A stretch of DNA of 64,000 bases, from positions 1 to 64,000 of the forward strand of contig CAYJMD010000007.1 in the NCBI GenBank assembly GCA_964371585.1, read 5' to 3'. The DNA is from RGIG5057 sp964371585 (GTDB lineage Bacteria > Bacillota > Clostridia > TANB77 > CAG-465). The position numbers and the translations under genes are program-made. The notes under the pieces are model-generated. The model saw only the letters and a program-made list of their open reading frames with translations, was not told the origin of the DNA and made no database searches. Position 1 is the first letter of the stretch. Each line of letters begins with the position of its first letter. This document shows, piece after piece, positions 7,998 through 16,410 of the stretch.

Positions 7998-10215
7998 ATG
8001 AAAAATAAAATAAGAAGTGAAAGCATAGCTATAATAAAATATATGCTAATAGTAATTGTAGTTATAGTACTGATTTATTCTGTATATAGTTTTTTAATTA
8101 TTAGATCTAGTATAACTTCAATAGAATCAAATTTAGCACTTAGCCTAGAAGAGATATCTAAAAAACAATCAGAAGTAGTAAAAGAGCAGATACAATTAAA
8201 TATTAAAGATATAAGTGTTATTAGAGATTTGTATAATAGAAATGAAGGATATGATTTAGAAAAAGAAATTAATAATTTTAATTTAGTAAGCCGCAACTAC
8301 ATGACTATAACATATTCAGATGTTGAAGGTAACATAATGATTGGTGATAAATCTAAGGCCACAGATGAGAATATATCAGGAACAAATTTTTATAAAAAAG
8401 CTATAGAAGGGAAAGAGTATTTAGTAAAACAAGTAGATGAAGAGGGAAATGTTGTTTTAGTATATGCTGCTCCTTTAGAAAAAAATGGCGAAATAACAGG
8501 AGTGATTCTTGCTTGGATTGATATACATATTTTAGATGAGATATTAAACAATACTATTTTTGACGGTCTTGGGTATTTTGCATTACTTGATGAAGAGGGA
8601 AATATATTAGTACATAAGGATGAAAATTTGATAGGTCAAAAACTAGAGAATATACTTCATAAAGAAAATATTAAAGAACAGGTCAATGTATTTACTACAT
8701 ATTTAAATAATAAAGATAGTAAAACAATGAAAATGATTACAAGCGGAATTGAAAATTATTTAAGTATTACAAGCATTGAAGAATTTAATACTGTAATACA
8801 TCTAGTGAGTTTCGTTGATGCAGATTATATTGGGTTTTATATAGATGAAATAACTTTTGATTTATATTTATCTTTAACAGTAAGTTTAATATTATTTATA
8901 GGTGTTTCGATATATATACTATATCAAAGAAAAAAATATATAAATAAAGTTAACAATATTGTATATAGAGATGTACTTACAGGTGGATTTAATTATAATT
9001 ATCTACTTGTAGCTTTAGAAAATGATAATTTAGGAGATAGAGCTCTGATATATTTTAGTATTAAAAATTTTTCAAATATTAATGAATTATTTGGAGTTGA
9101 AACAGGTAATTTACTTATTACATATATATATGAAAAAATAAAGGAACTATTACCAAAGGATGTTTTTGTAAGAGATGCTGGATCTAAGTTTATAATAGTC
9201 AAAAAATACAATTCAAAAGAAGAAGTTAAAGAATTAGTAGAAATTATAAACAGTAAAGTTAAACAATTTGTAACAAGTAATAATTTAAGGTTTGATATAA
9301 GTATTATAGCTGGAATTTGTTACAATATTAATATATCAGAAATAGAAAAACATATAAATAATGCTAATTTAGCAAGAACGTTTATAAAATCTGATGCAGA
9401 AAGTATATATAAAGAGTTTGATGAAAAAATAATTGAAATAGAAAAACAAAAATTAGAAATTGAAACTGATATAAAAGAATCTTTAGAAAAAGGGTATTTT
9501 CAGGTGTACTATCAATCTAAAATAGATAGTAGAATTAATAAAGTAATAGGAGCTGAGGCTCTAGTTAGAATGATTCATAAAGAAAAAGGAATTATAAGTC
9601 CAGGTAAATTTATACCAGTTGCAGAACAAACAGGGTATATAAATCTAATAGATAAAGAAGTATTTAAGCTGGTATGTAGAGATTTAAATGAATTAATAAG
9701 AAATAATATTAAAATAGTTCCTATATCTGTGAATTTATCTAGAAATGAATTACTAGACAATAGTATGATTAAGTATATAGAAAAGCAAATTGAAATATAT
9801 GATATACCTCGTGAATATATTGAGTTTGAAGTGACTGAATCTATGGCTATTGAAAATTTAGATATACTATGTAAATTATTAGATGAACTTAAAAGTAAAG
9901 GATATAAGATTATGATTGATGATTTTGGTACCCGGATATTCTTCATATAGCTCTATTATTAAAATGTCTATAGATGTTGTTAAAATAGACAAATCATTTG
10001 TAGATGATATAATAAGAAATCCTAAACAGCAAAATGTAGTTAAAAGCATAATTGATCTTGCTAAAATTCTTAACATGGAGGTGCTTGCAGAAGGTGTAGA
10101 AGATATGAATCAAGTGCAAATACTTAAAGATCTAGATTGCTATAATATTCAAGGATTTGTATATTCAAAACCAGTAGAGTTTGAAAAGTTTAAAGATATA
10201 TTAGCAAAAAATTAA
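7998..10215 (+). pseudogene. Membrane GGDEF-EAL protein with a single-base frameshift
   Basis: It resembles a c-di-GMP phosphodiesterase. In order it has a membrane helix (about residues 13-34), an extracytoplasmic sensor region of about 250 residues with a Cache-like look, a second helix (about 291-313), a degenerate GGDEF domain (RDAGSKF where R-x-GGDEF belongs) and an EAL domain. EAL hallmarks are EALVR near 518, NLSRNE, E-V-T-E-S and D-D-F-G-T. There the frame breaks: the CCC at 9931-9933 has one base too many. The other frame resumes exactly with GYSSYSS, KIDKSFVDD, E-G-V-E-D and Q-G-F. Removing one C gives an intact EAL domain. This is either an assembly error or a recent mutation. The RBS is weak. 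Confidence 0.85.
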
Positions 10216-10230
10216 ATGATATAAAGTAAG

Positions 10231-10260
10231 ACTATCTATATAATAATATAGGTAGTTTTA
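10231..10260 (+). terminator. Terminator after the GGDEF-EAL gene
   Basis: An 11-bp stem with one G-T pair (ACTATCTATAT / ATATAGGTAGT) and a 4-base loop is followed by TTTT. Confidence 0.7.
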
Positions 10261-10360
10261 ATATGTGAATCTAGTATACTTTAAATAAGCTAAATATTAT
10301 GATATAATTATTTATAAATAAATTAAATTAAAAACACAATAAGAAAAACACATTAGCGAG

Positions 10361-11134
10361 GTGAGAAATATTAATAAGCATAAAGAATATAGAAAAAAAG
10401 TTAAAGATTCGTCTACAGTGATATTATTCATTCATGGTATTTTGGGCACGCCTATACATTTTAAAAAATTTATAAAATATGTTCCTAAAAATTGGTCTAT
10501 ATGTAATTTACTATTAACTGGTCATGGATTAGGTGTGGAAGAGTTTGCTAAAAGTAATATTGATATATGGAAAAATCAGGTACATGAAGAAATTGAAATT
10601 TTAAAACAATCATATGATAACATATATATTGTTGCACATTCTATGGGAACACTATTTGCTATTAATGAAACTATCGTAGATGATTTAAGTAAAATAAAGA
10701 ATCTTTTCTTGCTTGCACCACCATTAAATACTATACTAAAACCAGCAATAGTTAGATGTAGTTTTAATATATTATTCGATAAAATTAAGGAAAATGATCT
10801 AGTAGGAATAGCTAGTAAAGAGGCATATGGAATAGATATAGATAGAAACTTATTTAAATATTTAAGTTGGATACATGTATATTTAGGTCTCTTTAAAGAA
10901 ATAAAAAATGTGAGAAAAGATATGGGAAAATTAAATATTCCAAGTGAAGTATTTATTTCTAAAAATGATGAGCTTGTATCTACAAGCGCTATAAAATACT
11001 TTGAAAATAATGAGAAATTTAAAATATATGAACTTAAAAATTCAAGTCATTTTTATTATGAAGCAAGTGACTATGAGTTTTTACTTAATAAGTTTAAAGA
11101 GTTTTGTGAAAGGAATAATAGTAATGGAAATTAA
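10361..11134 (+). CDS. Alpha/beta hydrolase (esterase/lipase-like)
   Basis: This 257-residue protein has the alpha/beta hydrolase fold. FIHGILGTP near residues 23-31 is the oxyanion-hole loop, AHSMG near 92-96 is the nucleophile elbow, KNDELVS supplies the likely aspartate and SSHFYYE the histidine. It resembles monoacylglycerol-lipase or carboxylesterase types; the substrate is unknown. The start is uncertain. The GTG given here overlaps its own GAGGTG ribosome binding site, and an in-frame ATT at 10370 has better spacing. Its last bases overlap the start of ogt, so the two are probably translated together. Confidence 0.8.
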   Translation: MRNINKHKEYRKKVKDSSTVILFIHGILGTPIHFKKFIKYVPKNWSICNLLLTGHGLGVEEFAKSNIDIWKNQVHEEIEILKQSYDNIYIVAHSMGTLFAINETIVDDLSKIKNLFLLAPPLNTILKPAIVRCSFNILFDKIKENDLVGIASKEAYGIDIDRNLFKYLSWIHVYLGLFKEIKNVRKDMGKLNIPSEVFISKNDELVSTSAIKYFENNEKFKIYELKNSSHFYYEASDYEFLLNKFKEFCERNNSNGN

Positions 11135-11588
11135 ATTTGCAGTTTATAGTACAAGTATAGGGAATTTTAAATTAGGATATTTAGAAAATGAAGTACATTC
11201 TCTTACACTAATTGAAAATATGAATGAAATTCAAAATAATAAAAATAGTTTTACAGAAAAAGTTTTTAAAGAATTAGAAGAATATTTAGATGGCAAAAGA
11301 AAATATTTTACATTTAAGTTACATATTAAAGGAACAACATTTCAAGAGAAAGTGTGGAGAGAACTTATTAAAATTCCATACGGTACAACAATTACGTATA
11401 AAGAGTTAGCAATAAAAGTAGGAAATGAAAAAGCGTCAAGAGCAGTAGGAATGGCAAATAATAAGAATAAAGTAATGATATTTATTCCATGTCATAGAGT
11501 TGTCGGAAGTTCTGGTAAATTAGTAGGGTATGCTTTAGGACTTGATATTAAAGAAAAATTATTAGAGTTAGAGAGTAGAGGTAATTAA
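11124..11588 (+). CDS. ogt: Methylated-DNA--protein-cysteine methyltransferase
   Basis: This suicide enzyme takes the alkyl group from O6-alkylguanine in DNA onto its own cysteine. The acceptor site IPCHRVVG lies at residues 121-128 (C123). The DNA-binding helix is SRAVGMANNKN, and TTFQEKVWRELIKIPYGTTITY is the conserved lead-in. At about 154 residues it matches the Ogt/MGMT length. I chose the ATG at 11124, which has AAAGGA upstream and overlaps the hydrolase gene by 11 bases. A reading frame open further upstream has no RBS. It is followed 3 bases later by an AlkD-like gene, forming an alkylation-repair pair. Confidence 0.93.
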   Translation: MEIKFAVYSTSIGNFKLGYLENEVHSLTLIENMNEIQNNKNSFTEKVFKELEEYLDGKRKYFTFKLHIKGTTFQEKVWRELIKIPYGTTITYKELAIKVGNEKASRAVGMANNKNKVMIFIPCHRVVGSSGKLVGYALGLDIKEKLLELESRGN

Positions 11589-11591
11589 TAT

Positions 11592-12272
11592 ATGAATGTA
11601 AGAGAAGAATTATTTGCTTTAAAAGAAGAGAAGTATAAACTATTTATAGAAAAACTAATTCCAAATTGTAATAATATATTAGGAATTAGAATGCCAGCTC
11701 TTAGAAAACTTGCTAAAGAGATAGTAAAATCAAATAGTCATGAAGAGTATTTAAATGAGTATGAAGATATATACTTTGAAGAGACAATGATTAAAGGACT
11801 TGTAATTGGACTTTTAAAAGATGATAAAGAAAAAATAACAGAATATATTAATGTGTTTGTTCCTAAAATAACTAATTGGTCATTGTGTGATAGTTTCTGT
11901 AACTCTCTTAAACAAGTTAATAAAGATAAAGAATACTATTTAAAATTAATTAAAAAATATTCAAATTCTCAGTTAACATATGATATAAGATTTGCACTTG
12001 TTACTTTAACTTTTCATTATATAGAAGAACAATATTTAGAAGATATATTTAGGATTTGTAATAGTATAAAATCAAAAGAATATTATGTACAAATGGCAAT
12101 TGCTTGGTTAATTTCCATGTGTTATGTCAAATATCCAGATATTACAATTAACTATTTAAATAACAATAATTTAGACGATTTTACATACAATAAATCACTT
12201 CAAAAAATAATGGAATCATTACAAATAGATAAGAGTACAAAAGAAATGATAAAAAGTATGAAAAGAAAATAA
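11592..12272 (+). CDS. DNA alkylation repair protein, AlkD family
   Basis: AlkD-type glycosylases remove bulky or positively charged alkylated bases using a ring of HEAT-like helices. This 226-residue, all-helical protein fits the family. It shows the early G-I-R-M-P-A-L-R-K-L-A-K block (residues 32-43), E-E-T-M-I-K-G-L, a TNWSLCDSFC segment with the key W and D, and AIAWLISMCYVKYP. It follows ogt by 3 bases, so two independent alkyl-lesion repair routes appear to be expressed as one unit. Confidence 0.9.
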   Translation: MNVREELFALKEEKYKLFIEKLIPNCNNILGIRMPALRKLAKEIVKSNSHEEYLNEYEDIYFEETMIKGLVIGLLKDDKEKITEYINVFVPKITNWSLCDSFCNSLKQVNKDKEYYLKLIKKYSNSQLTYDIRFALVTLTFHYIEEQYLEDIFRICNSIKSKEYYVQMAIAWLISMCYVKYPDITINYLNNNNLDDFTYNKSLQKIMESLQIDKSTKEMIKSMKRK

Positions 12273-12316
12273 AGTGTATAAAAAATATTTATTAAGTACA
12301 TTAAATATTAATAAAA

Positions 12317-12358
12317 AAACTTACTATTAGACAAAAGCGTAATAGTAAGTTTTCTTTT
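12317..12358. terminator. Bidirectional terminator between convergent genes
   Basis: A 13-bp perfect stem (AAACTTACTATTA / TAATAGTAAGTTT) has T-rich sequence on both sides. It serves the AlkD gene on the plus strand and the queuosine-salvage gene on the minus strand. Confidence 0.88.
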
Positions 12359-12405
12359 TTATCAAATTTAATATAATTTAGTTTAATTTAATTTAACAGT
12401 TATTT

Positions 12406-13338
12406 TTAATAATCATCTGTAAGTGTTCTATGATATGGGTATATCATTTTAGTTTTATCTTGGCTTAAATTCCAAAGATAATCATTTACATCAAATCTTG
12501 TAACTGACAAATTAATTTCACTTAATTTAGAATGAATATAGTTAATAGCAACTAAAGTATTAGCTCTTATTTCTATTTCCATTTCAGAATATCTATTAAG
12601 TATTTTTTTATTATCTACAACTAAAGCAAGTTTTTCATCAAATTCAAGTGCTCCAACACTACGAAGTGCTTGTGGAATTTTATAGTCTGCGCATCCTGTT
12701 AAAGATGATGTAGATATATTCATTCCTGTTTTTATCTTTTGTGCATGTAATAAATCTGAAGTAAGTAATTGTGCAAGTTTGAAAAATGGAACTTTTGTAG
12801 ATTTATATATTGCATCATCTTGGAAAAATACAAACTTATTTACAATAAAATTAAATAATGTTACATCTGTAGTTAAATGTTTAATTTCATTATAGAATCC
12901 ATAATTTTTATAGTAAAAATTATTTAGTAAATCAAGATTTTTAAGTCTAGTTTGCATTAAAGGAAGTGTAACAGGTCCTTCAAGCATAGTTTGAAGTTCT
13001 CCAACAGTTAGAATATCACTACGCATTTTAAATCTTTCTACTAAAAGATATAAAAGAGCATTAAATCCATCTAAAATTTGGTCATATGTAGTTACTGTCC
13101 ATTTAGGTTCACCAAAAAAACAAAAGTCAACTGAGTGTAGTACAAGTAATAAATGAGCTATATCTTCAATTGGAAGATCTAAAATTCCAAAAGGATTAGA
13201 TTCAAGCCAATGTTTTTGATCAGCTATATTTATTGTATTTATAAACTCATCTAGTTTTAAGTAATTTATTTTAACGTGAGTAGAATTATCTGCTACAAAC
13301 TTAGTAGATGATTCCATTTGTGTAAGTATCATATTCAT
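12406..13338 (-). CDS. Queuosine salvage protein (DUF2419, Qng1-like)
   Basis: The family splits queuosine 5'-phosphate or the nucleoside to release queuine for tRNA modification. The 310-residue length and motifs fit: HSVDFCFFGEPKW (residues about 68-80), a D-G-F-N-A-L-L-Y helix, ADYKIPQALRSVGALEFDEKLA, and R-Y-S-E-M-E-I-E-I-R-A-N-T followed by FDVNDYLW. The last two blocks hold the family's conserved acidic residues. It has a strong RBS (AAGGAGG) and stands alone, divergent from a small membrane protein. No queuosine synthesis genes are in the window, so dependence on salvaged queuine is inferred. Confidence 0.87.
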   Translation of the reverse strand: MNMILTQMESSTKFVADNSTHVKINYLKLDEFINTINIADQKHWLESNPFGILDLPIEDIAHLLLVLHSVDFCFFGEPKWTVTTYDQILDGFNALLYLLVERFKMRSDILTVGELQTMLEGPVTLPLMQTRLKNLDLLNNFYYKNYGFYNEIKHLTTDVTLFNFIVNKFVFFQDDAIYKSTKVPFFKLAQLLTSDLLHAQKIKTGMNISTSSLTGCADYKIPQALRSVGALEFDEKLALVVDNKKILNRYSEMEIEIRANTLVAINYIHSKLSEINLSVTRFDVNDYLWNLSQDKTKMIYPYHRTLTDDY

Positions 13339-13551
13339 TTAAAAACCTCCTTAATATATAGTTAAACGAATATATATATAATATCATAAATAATTATAGT
13401 TTTAAATAGTTTCGAGTAAAAATCTAAATATAAATTAAATAATATTGAAGTTTTATATTATAACATATTAATAGAATTGTATGATAGCTTACAAAAATAT
13501 TATTAATTATATTTGTAATGTAATTAATTTTAATAAAAAGAGTTACATAAT

Positions 13552-13579
13552 TTGCAAACATAATATTTTATGATATAAT
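13552..13579 (+). promoter_or_regulatory. Sigma-A promoter
   Basis: TTGCAA (13552-13557), a 16-base spacer and TATAAT (13574-13579) lie 20 bases before the next start. Confidence 0.78.
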
Positions 13580-13599
13580 GATTTTAAGGAGGAATGTAT

Positions 13600-14076
13600 A
13601 TGAAATATATTTTAGTGGGATTAATGAGTTGTATAATCGGAGCAACTGGTGTTTTTATATATTTAGAATTTCAAAAACTTGATAGTAACATATATAAAAA
13701 TATTGCATATAACGAAGATTCATTATATGCAGTGGAATATTTAGGATATGGAGAAGAGTCACTAGATAAAATTGAAAATAAAGAAGAGTATGAATTCTTT
13801 TATTTCGAAGGCGATGAATATTATTTAGTAGTACCTAGATATGATGATATGTCATTTAAATTAAGTGAAATAACAGATTTTGATAAAATATCATTACTAT
13901 ATACAAGTAATGAAGTAAATCCATTTATAGTAAAAGGAAATATAAGTGATATAATGTCTAATTTTCAGATAGAATTTACATATAAAGAAATTACTACAAC
14001 TTTTTCACCATACATAAGTCTTAAAGATGGAAGTGTTATGGTAGGGGAAAAAGGAGTTAATATTACAAGGGAATAA
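13600..14076 (+). CDS. Unknown membrane-anchored protein
   Basis: I do not recognise this 158-residue protein. An N-terminal hydrophobic helix (about residues 2-21, ILVGLMSCIIGATGVFIYL) would anchor it, with an acidic, tyrosine-rich outer part of about 135 residues and no cysteines beyond the helix. The start is set by AAGGAGG at 13586-13592. An ATG at 13594 lies almost on top of that site, so the ATG at 13600 is preferred. The gene has its own promoter and stands divergent from the queuosine-salvage gene. Confidence 0.7.
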   Translation: MKYILVGLMSCIIGATGVFIYLEFQKLDSNIYKNIAYNEDSLYAVEYLGYGEESLDKIENKEEYEFFYFEGDEYYLVVPRYDDMSFKLSEITDFDKISLLYTSNEVNPFIVKGNISDIMSNFQIEFTYKEITTTFSPYISLKDGSVMVGEKGVNITRE

Positions 14077-14152
14077 TAAAATATTATTAATACTATATTA
14101 GTAATATCTTAATGCTATGAAAAATAGATTAAGTTAGGAGATTGTATAATAT

Positions 14153-14650
14153 ATGGGAGTATTTAAATTAGAAATAGGAAATATAATGAATTATTTAGAT
14201 AATGCAGGAGCAGTTATTAATTCAGCAAATAGATATATGGTTACAGGAAGTGGAGTTTGTGGCCTTATATATAAAGAAGCATCAGCAAGAGAGTTAGAAA
14301 GGTTTTGTAAAAGTAGATATAGTAAAAATATGAGAGTAAATGAAGTAAGGATTACACCTGGTTTTAATTTAGGAATGGATATAATACATATATATGCGCC
14401 TAAATTTCTTGAAACAAAGTCTCCATTAATTGAACTTTTAGAATCATATACAGCTATTTTTAAAGAGGCAAAATTTAACAATTATAATAATTTAGTTAGT
14501 ACAAGTATAGCTACAGGAATGCACGGGTATAAACATGAAGAAATTGCTGCAAGTGTAACTAAACATATAAAAGAATTAGTGGAAAAATATGATATAAATT
14601 TTACACTTGTATTGGTCGATCAAAATATTAAGAAATTGTATGAAATATAA
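14153..14650 (+). CDS. Macro domain protein (ADP-ribose binding)
   Basis: This 165-residue protein is a stand-alone macro domain. It has the G-N-I-M-N start, AVINSANRYMVTGSGVCGLIYKEAS (residues about 19-43, the ADP-ribose binding signature NSAN...G-x-G-V) and an HIYAPKF strand. Such proteins bind or hydrolyse ADP-ribose, O-acetyl-ADP-ribose or ADP-ribosylated targets. A following STSIATGMHGYKHEEIA block fits the second phosphate loop. It is monocistronic, with TTAGGAG before the ATG. No ADP-ribosyltransferase or sirtuin gene is next to it, so its partner is unknown. Confidence 0.87.
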   Translation: MGVFKLEIGNIMNYLDNAGAVINSANRYMVTGSGVCGLIYKEASARELERFCKSRYSKNMRVNEVRITPGFNLGMDIIHIYAPKFLETKSPLIELLESYTAIFKEAKFNNYNNLVSTSIATGMHGYKHEEIAASVTKHIKELVEKYDINFTLVLVDQNIKKLYEI

Positions 14651-14673
14651 TAAAAAAATAAAACACAATCAAT

Positions 14674-14702
14674 TTGTAATTTATAAACTAAAGTGATATA
14701 AT
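14674..14702 (+). promoter_or_regulatory. Sigma-A promoter
   Basis: TTGTAA (14674-14679), a 17-base spacer and TATAAT (14697-14702) lie before the PH-domain gene. Confidence 0.72.
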
Positions 14703-14734
14703 GTATATAGATTAATTATGGAGGAGAATATATT

Positions 14735-15091
14735 ATGCAAATGAGAGAAAGAAAAAGATGGTTATTTTTTGGATTACCATTTACATTTACTGTTTATGAA
14801 TTAAATGATGAACTTTTAATAATAAAAGAAGGATTTTTAAATACTAAAGAAAACTCATGTTATATGTATAAAATTACCGATGCACAGCTTAAAATATCAT
14901 TATTTCAAAGAATGTTTGGTCTTGGTAGTGTAACTTGTTATACATCAGATACTACACATAGTTTAATAGAACTTAAAAACATTAAAAATTCTAAAGAAAT
15001 AAAGTATGCTATTTTAAAAGCATCTGAAGAACATAGAATAAAAAGAAGAACTGTAAATATGCAAAATATTGATGCAGACGAAGTAGAATAG
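14735..15091 (+). CDS. Bacterial PH-domain protein (bPH_2/YdbS-like)
   Basis: This 118-residue protein looks like one bacterial pleckstrin-homology domain. It has a W-L-F-F-G-L-P-F-T-F-T start, then YELNDELLIIKEGFLNTKENSCYMYKITDAQLKISLFQRMFGLGSVTCY, which is the core pattern of the bPH_2 (DUF304) family, normally found after membrane helices. No membrane helix is present here. A highly charged tail follows. The role is unknown. The gene has its own promoter, a TGGAGGAG ribosome binding site and a long terminator. Confidence 0.75.
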   Translation: MQMRERKRWLFFGLPFTFTVYELNDELLIIKEGFLNTKENSCYMYKITDAQLKISLFQRMFGLGSVTCYTSDTTHSLIELKNIKNSKEIKYAILKASEEHRIKRRTVNMQNIDADEVE

Positions 15092-15095
15092 AACT

Positions 15096-15139
15096 AAACA
15101 TTTTAAACTTTTAACATAATAAGTTTAAAATGTTTTTTT
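15096..15139 (+). terminator. Terminator after the PH-domain gene
   Basis: A 15-bp stem (AAACATTTTAAACTT / AAGTTTAAAATGTTT) with a 10-base loop is followed by a T-run. Confidence 0.88.
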
Positions 15140-15143
15140 ATGC

Positions 15144-15171
15144 TTGATTTATTTTTTTTAAGTGATATAAT
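15144..15171 (+). promoter_or_regulatory. Sigma-A promoter
   Basis: TTGATT (15144-15149), a 16-base spacer and TATAAT (15166-15171) lie directly after the terminator. Confidence 0.72.
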
Positions 15172-15200
15172 TAATTATATAGAGGTAAGGTGATTGTAGC

Positions 15201-15674
15201 ATGGAAAAATATAGCATAAGAAAAGCTAATACAAATGATACAAAAATACTGATAGATATAGCTGAAAAAGTTACAGAATATAATTTTAAAAGCTTTATTG
15301 ATATTACCATTATTGATGAATATATAAAAAATAAAGAAGCGGAAAAATTGATAAAAAATCATATAAAACAAACAGATACATTAATTGATAAAGATACTAG
15401 TAATATAATAGGATTTTGTGTTTGGGACAAACCTCAAATACAAATGCTTATGATACACCCTTTGTTTCAAGGGACGGGTGCTGCAGGATACTTTATTAAT
15501 GAAATGGTAAAAGACAAATTTAAAACATACAATACATTATATTTAGAAAGTTTTAAAGAAAATTCAAGAGCAAACTCATATTATGAAAAAATGGGTTGGG
15601 ACAAGTATAAAACTAGATTGGATGAAGAACTTAACTTAAATAGAGTATATTATAAAAAAACACGAATCATATAA
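15201..15674 (+). CDS. GNAT-family N-acetyltransferase
   Basis: This 157-residue protein shows the GNAT pattern. It has an IRKAN-type first strand, IIGFCVWDKPQIQMLMIHPLFQGTGAAGYFI, where HPLFQGTGAAG is the acetyl-CoA binding loop (Q-x-x-G-x-A, near residues 92-101), and YLESFKENSRANSYYEKMGW at the end. This last block is the classic GNAT N-x-R/N-A-x-x-x-Y-x-K-x-G-W. The substrate is unknown. It is preceded by a good promoter and an AGGTAAGGTG ribosome binding site. Confidence 0.83.
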   Translation: MEKYSIRKANTNDTKILIDIAEKVTEYNFKSFIDITIIDEYIKNKEAEKLIKNHIKQTDTLIDKDTSNIIGFCVWDKPQIQMLMIHPLFQGTGAAGYFINEMVKDKFKTYNTLYLESFKENSRANSYYEKMGWDKYKTRLDEELNLNRVYYKKTRII

Positions 15675-15721
15675 AAAATTAATTAAAAGTAAGATTAATA
15701 TATTTGAGAGGAGGTGTAAAA

Positions 15722-16273
15722 ATGGATCCAATAATGACAGTTGTAATAGTAGTAGTTGTTATTTTAGTAATAATAGCGCTTTGGTATATTGGAACTTCAA
15801 ATAGTTTAAATGTAGCAGTTGTTAAAATAGAAGAAGCTTTTTCAGGAATAGATGTAGCTTTAAATAAAAGATATGATGTATTAATGAAAATGGCTGATGC
15901 TGTACGTTCATATACTAAACATGAAGTGTCAACTTTAACACAAGTTATAAATGCAAGACAAGGTATGTCAATGGAAGAAAAAAAGACTGTAAGTAGACAA
16001 ATGGATGAAGCTTTATCGCAAATGAATGTTATGGTAGAAAATTATCCAGATTTAAAAGCAAGTCAAACTTATACAGTTCTTCAAAAATCAATACTTGAAG
16101 TTGAAGAACATCTTCAAGCTTCAAGAAGAGTTTATAACGCAAACGTTTCTAGATTAAATCAAATGATAGTAACTTTCCCTACAAGTATAGTTGCTTCAAG
16201 CAAAAAATTAACACAAAAAGAATTTTTTGAAATTGAAGATCATAAAAGAAATGATGTGGACTTAAACATATAA
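15722..16273 (+). CDS. LemA family protein
   Basis: LemA proteins are small anchored helical proteins of unclear function. This one has an N-terminal membrane helix (about residues 4-24, a run of V and I), then NSLNVAVVKIEEAFSGIDVALNKRYDVLMKMADAV, the family's hallmark after the helix. Long helices follow, ending with YNANVSRLNQMIVTFPTSIVA. Length about 183 residues. AGAGGAGGTG is seven bases before the ATG at 15722, which rules out a TTG start 18 bases upstream. No TPM-domain or protease partner is adjacent, though LemA genes often have one. Confidence 0.92.
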   Translation: MDPIMTVVIVVVVILVIIALWYIGTSNSLNVAVVKIEEAFSGIDVALNKRYDVLMKMADAVRSYTKHEVSTLTQVINARQGMSMEEKKTVSRQMDEALSQMNVMVENYPDLKASQTYTVLQKSILEVEEHLQASRRVYNANVSRLNQMIVTFPTSIVASSKKLTQKEFFEIEDHKRNDVDLNI

Positions 16274-16280
16274 AAATTTA

Positions 16281-16311
16281 AATGATAGTGATATATGCAC
16301 TATCATTTTTT
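16281..16311 (+). terminator. Terminator after the LemA gene
   Basis: A 10-bp perfect stem (AATGATAGTG / CACTATCATT) is followed by TTTTT. Confidence 0.88.
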
Positions 16312-16351
16312 GTATTTAAATAATTATAATGTTAGTAATCACTATTGCTAA

Positions 16352-16380
16352 TTGTAATTATAAAATATATATGATATAAT
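16352..16380 (+). promoter_or_regulatory. Sigma-A promoter
   Basis: TTGTAA (16352-16357), a 17-base spacer and TATAAT (16375-16380) lie 30 bases before the next gene. Confidence 0.72.
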
Positions 16381-16410
16381 ATAAACGTAAAATTTAAAGG
16401 GGGAACTACA

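Noticed and set aside
13339..13599. Possible preQ1 riboswitch upstream of the queuosine salvage gene
   Set aside because: The minus-strand leader is AT-rich with no C-rich loop or A-rich tail pairing that would form the small preQ1 pseudoknot.
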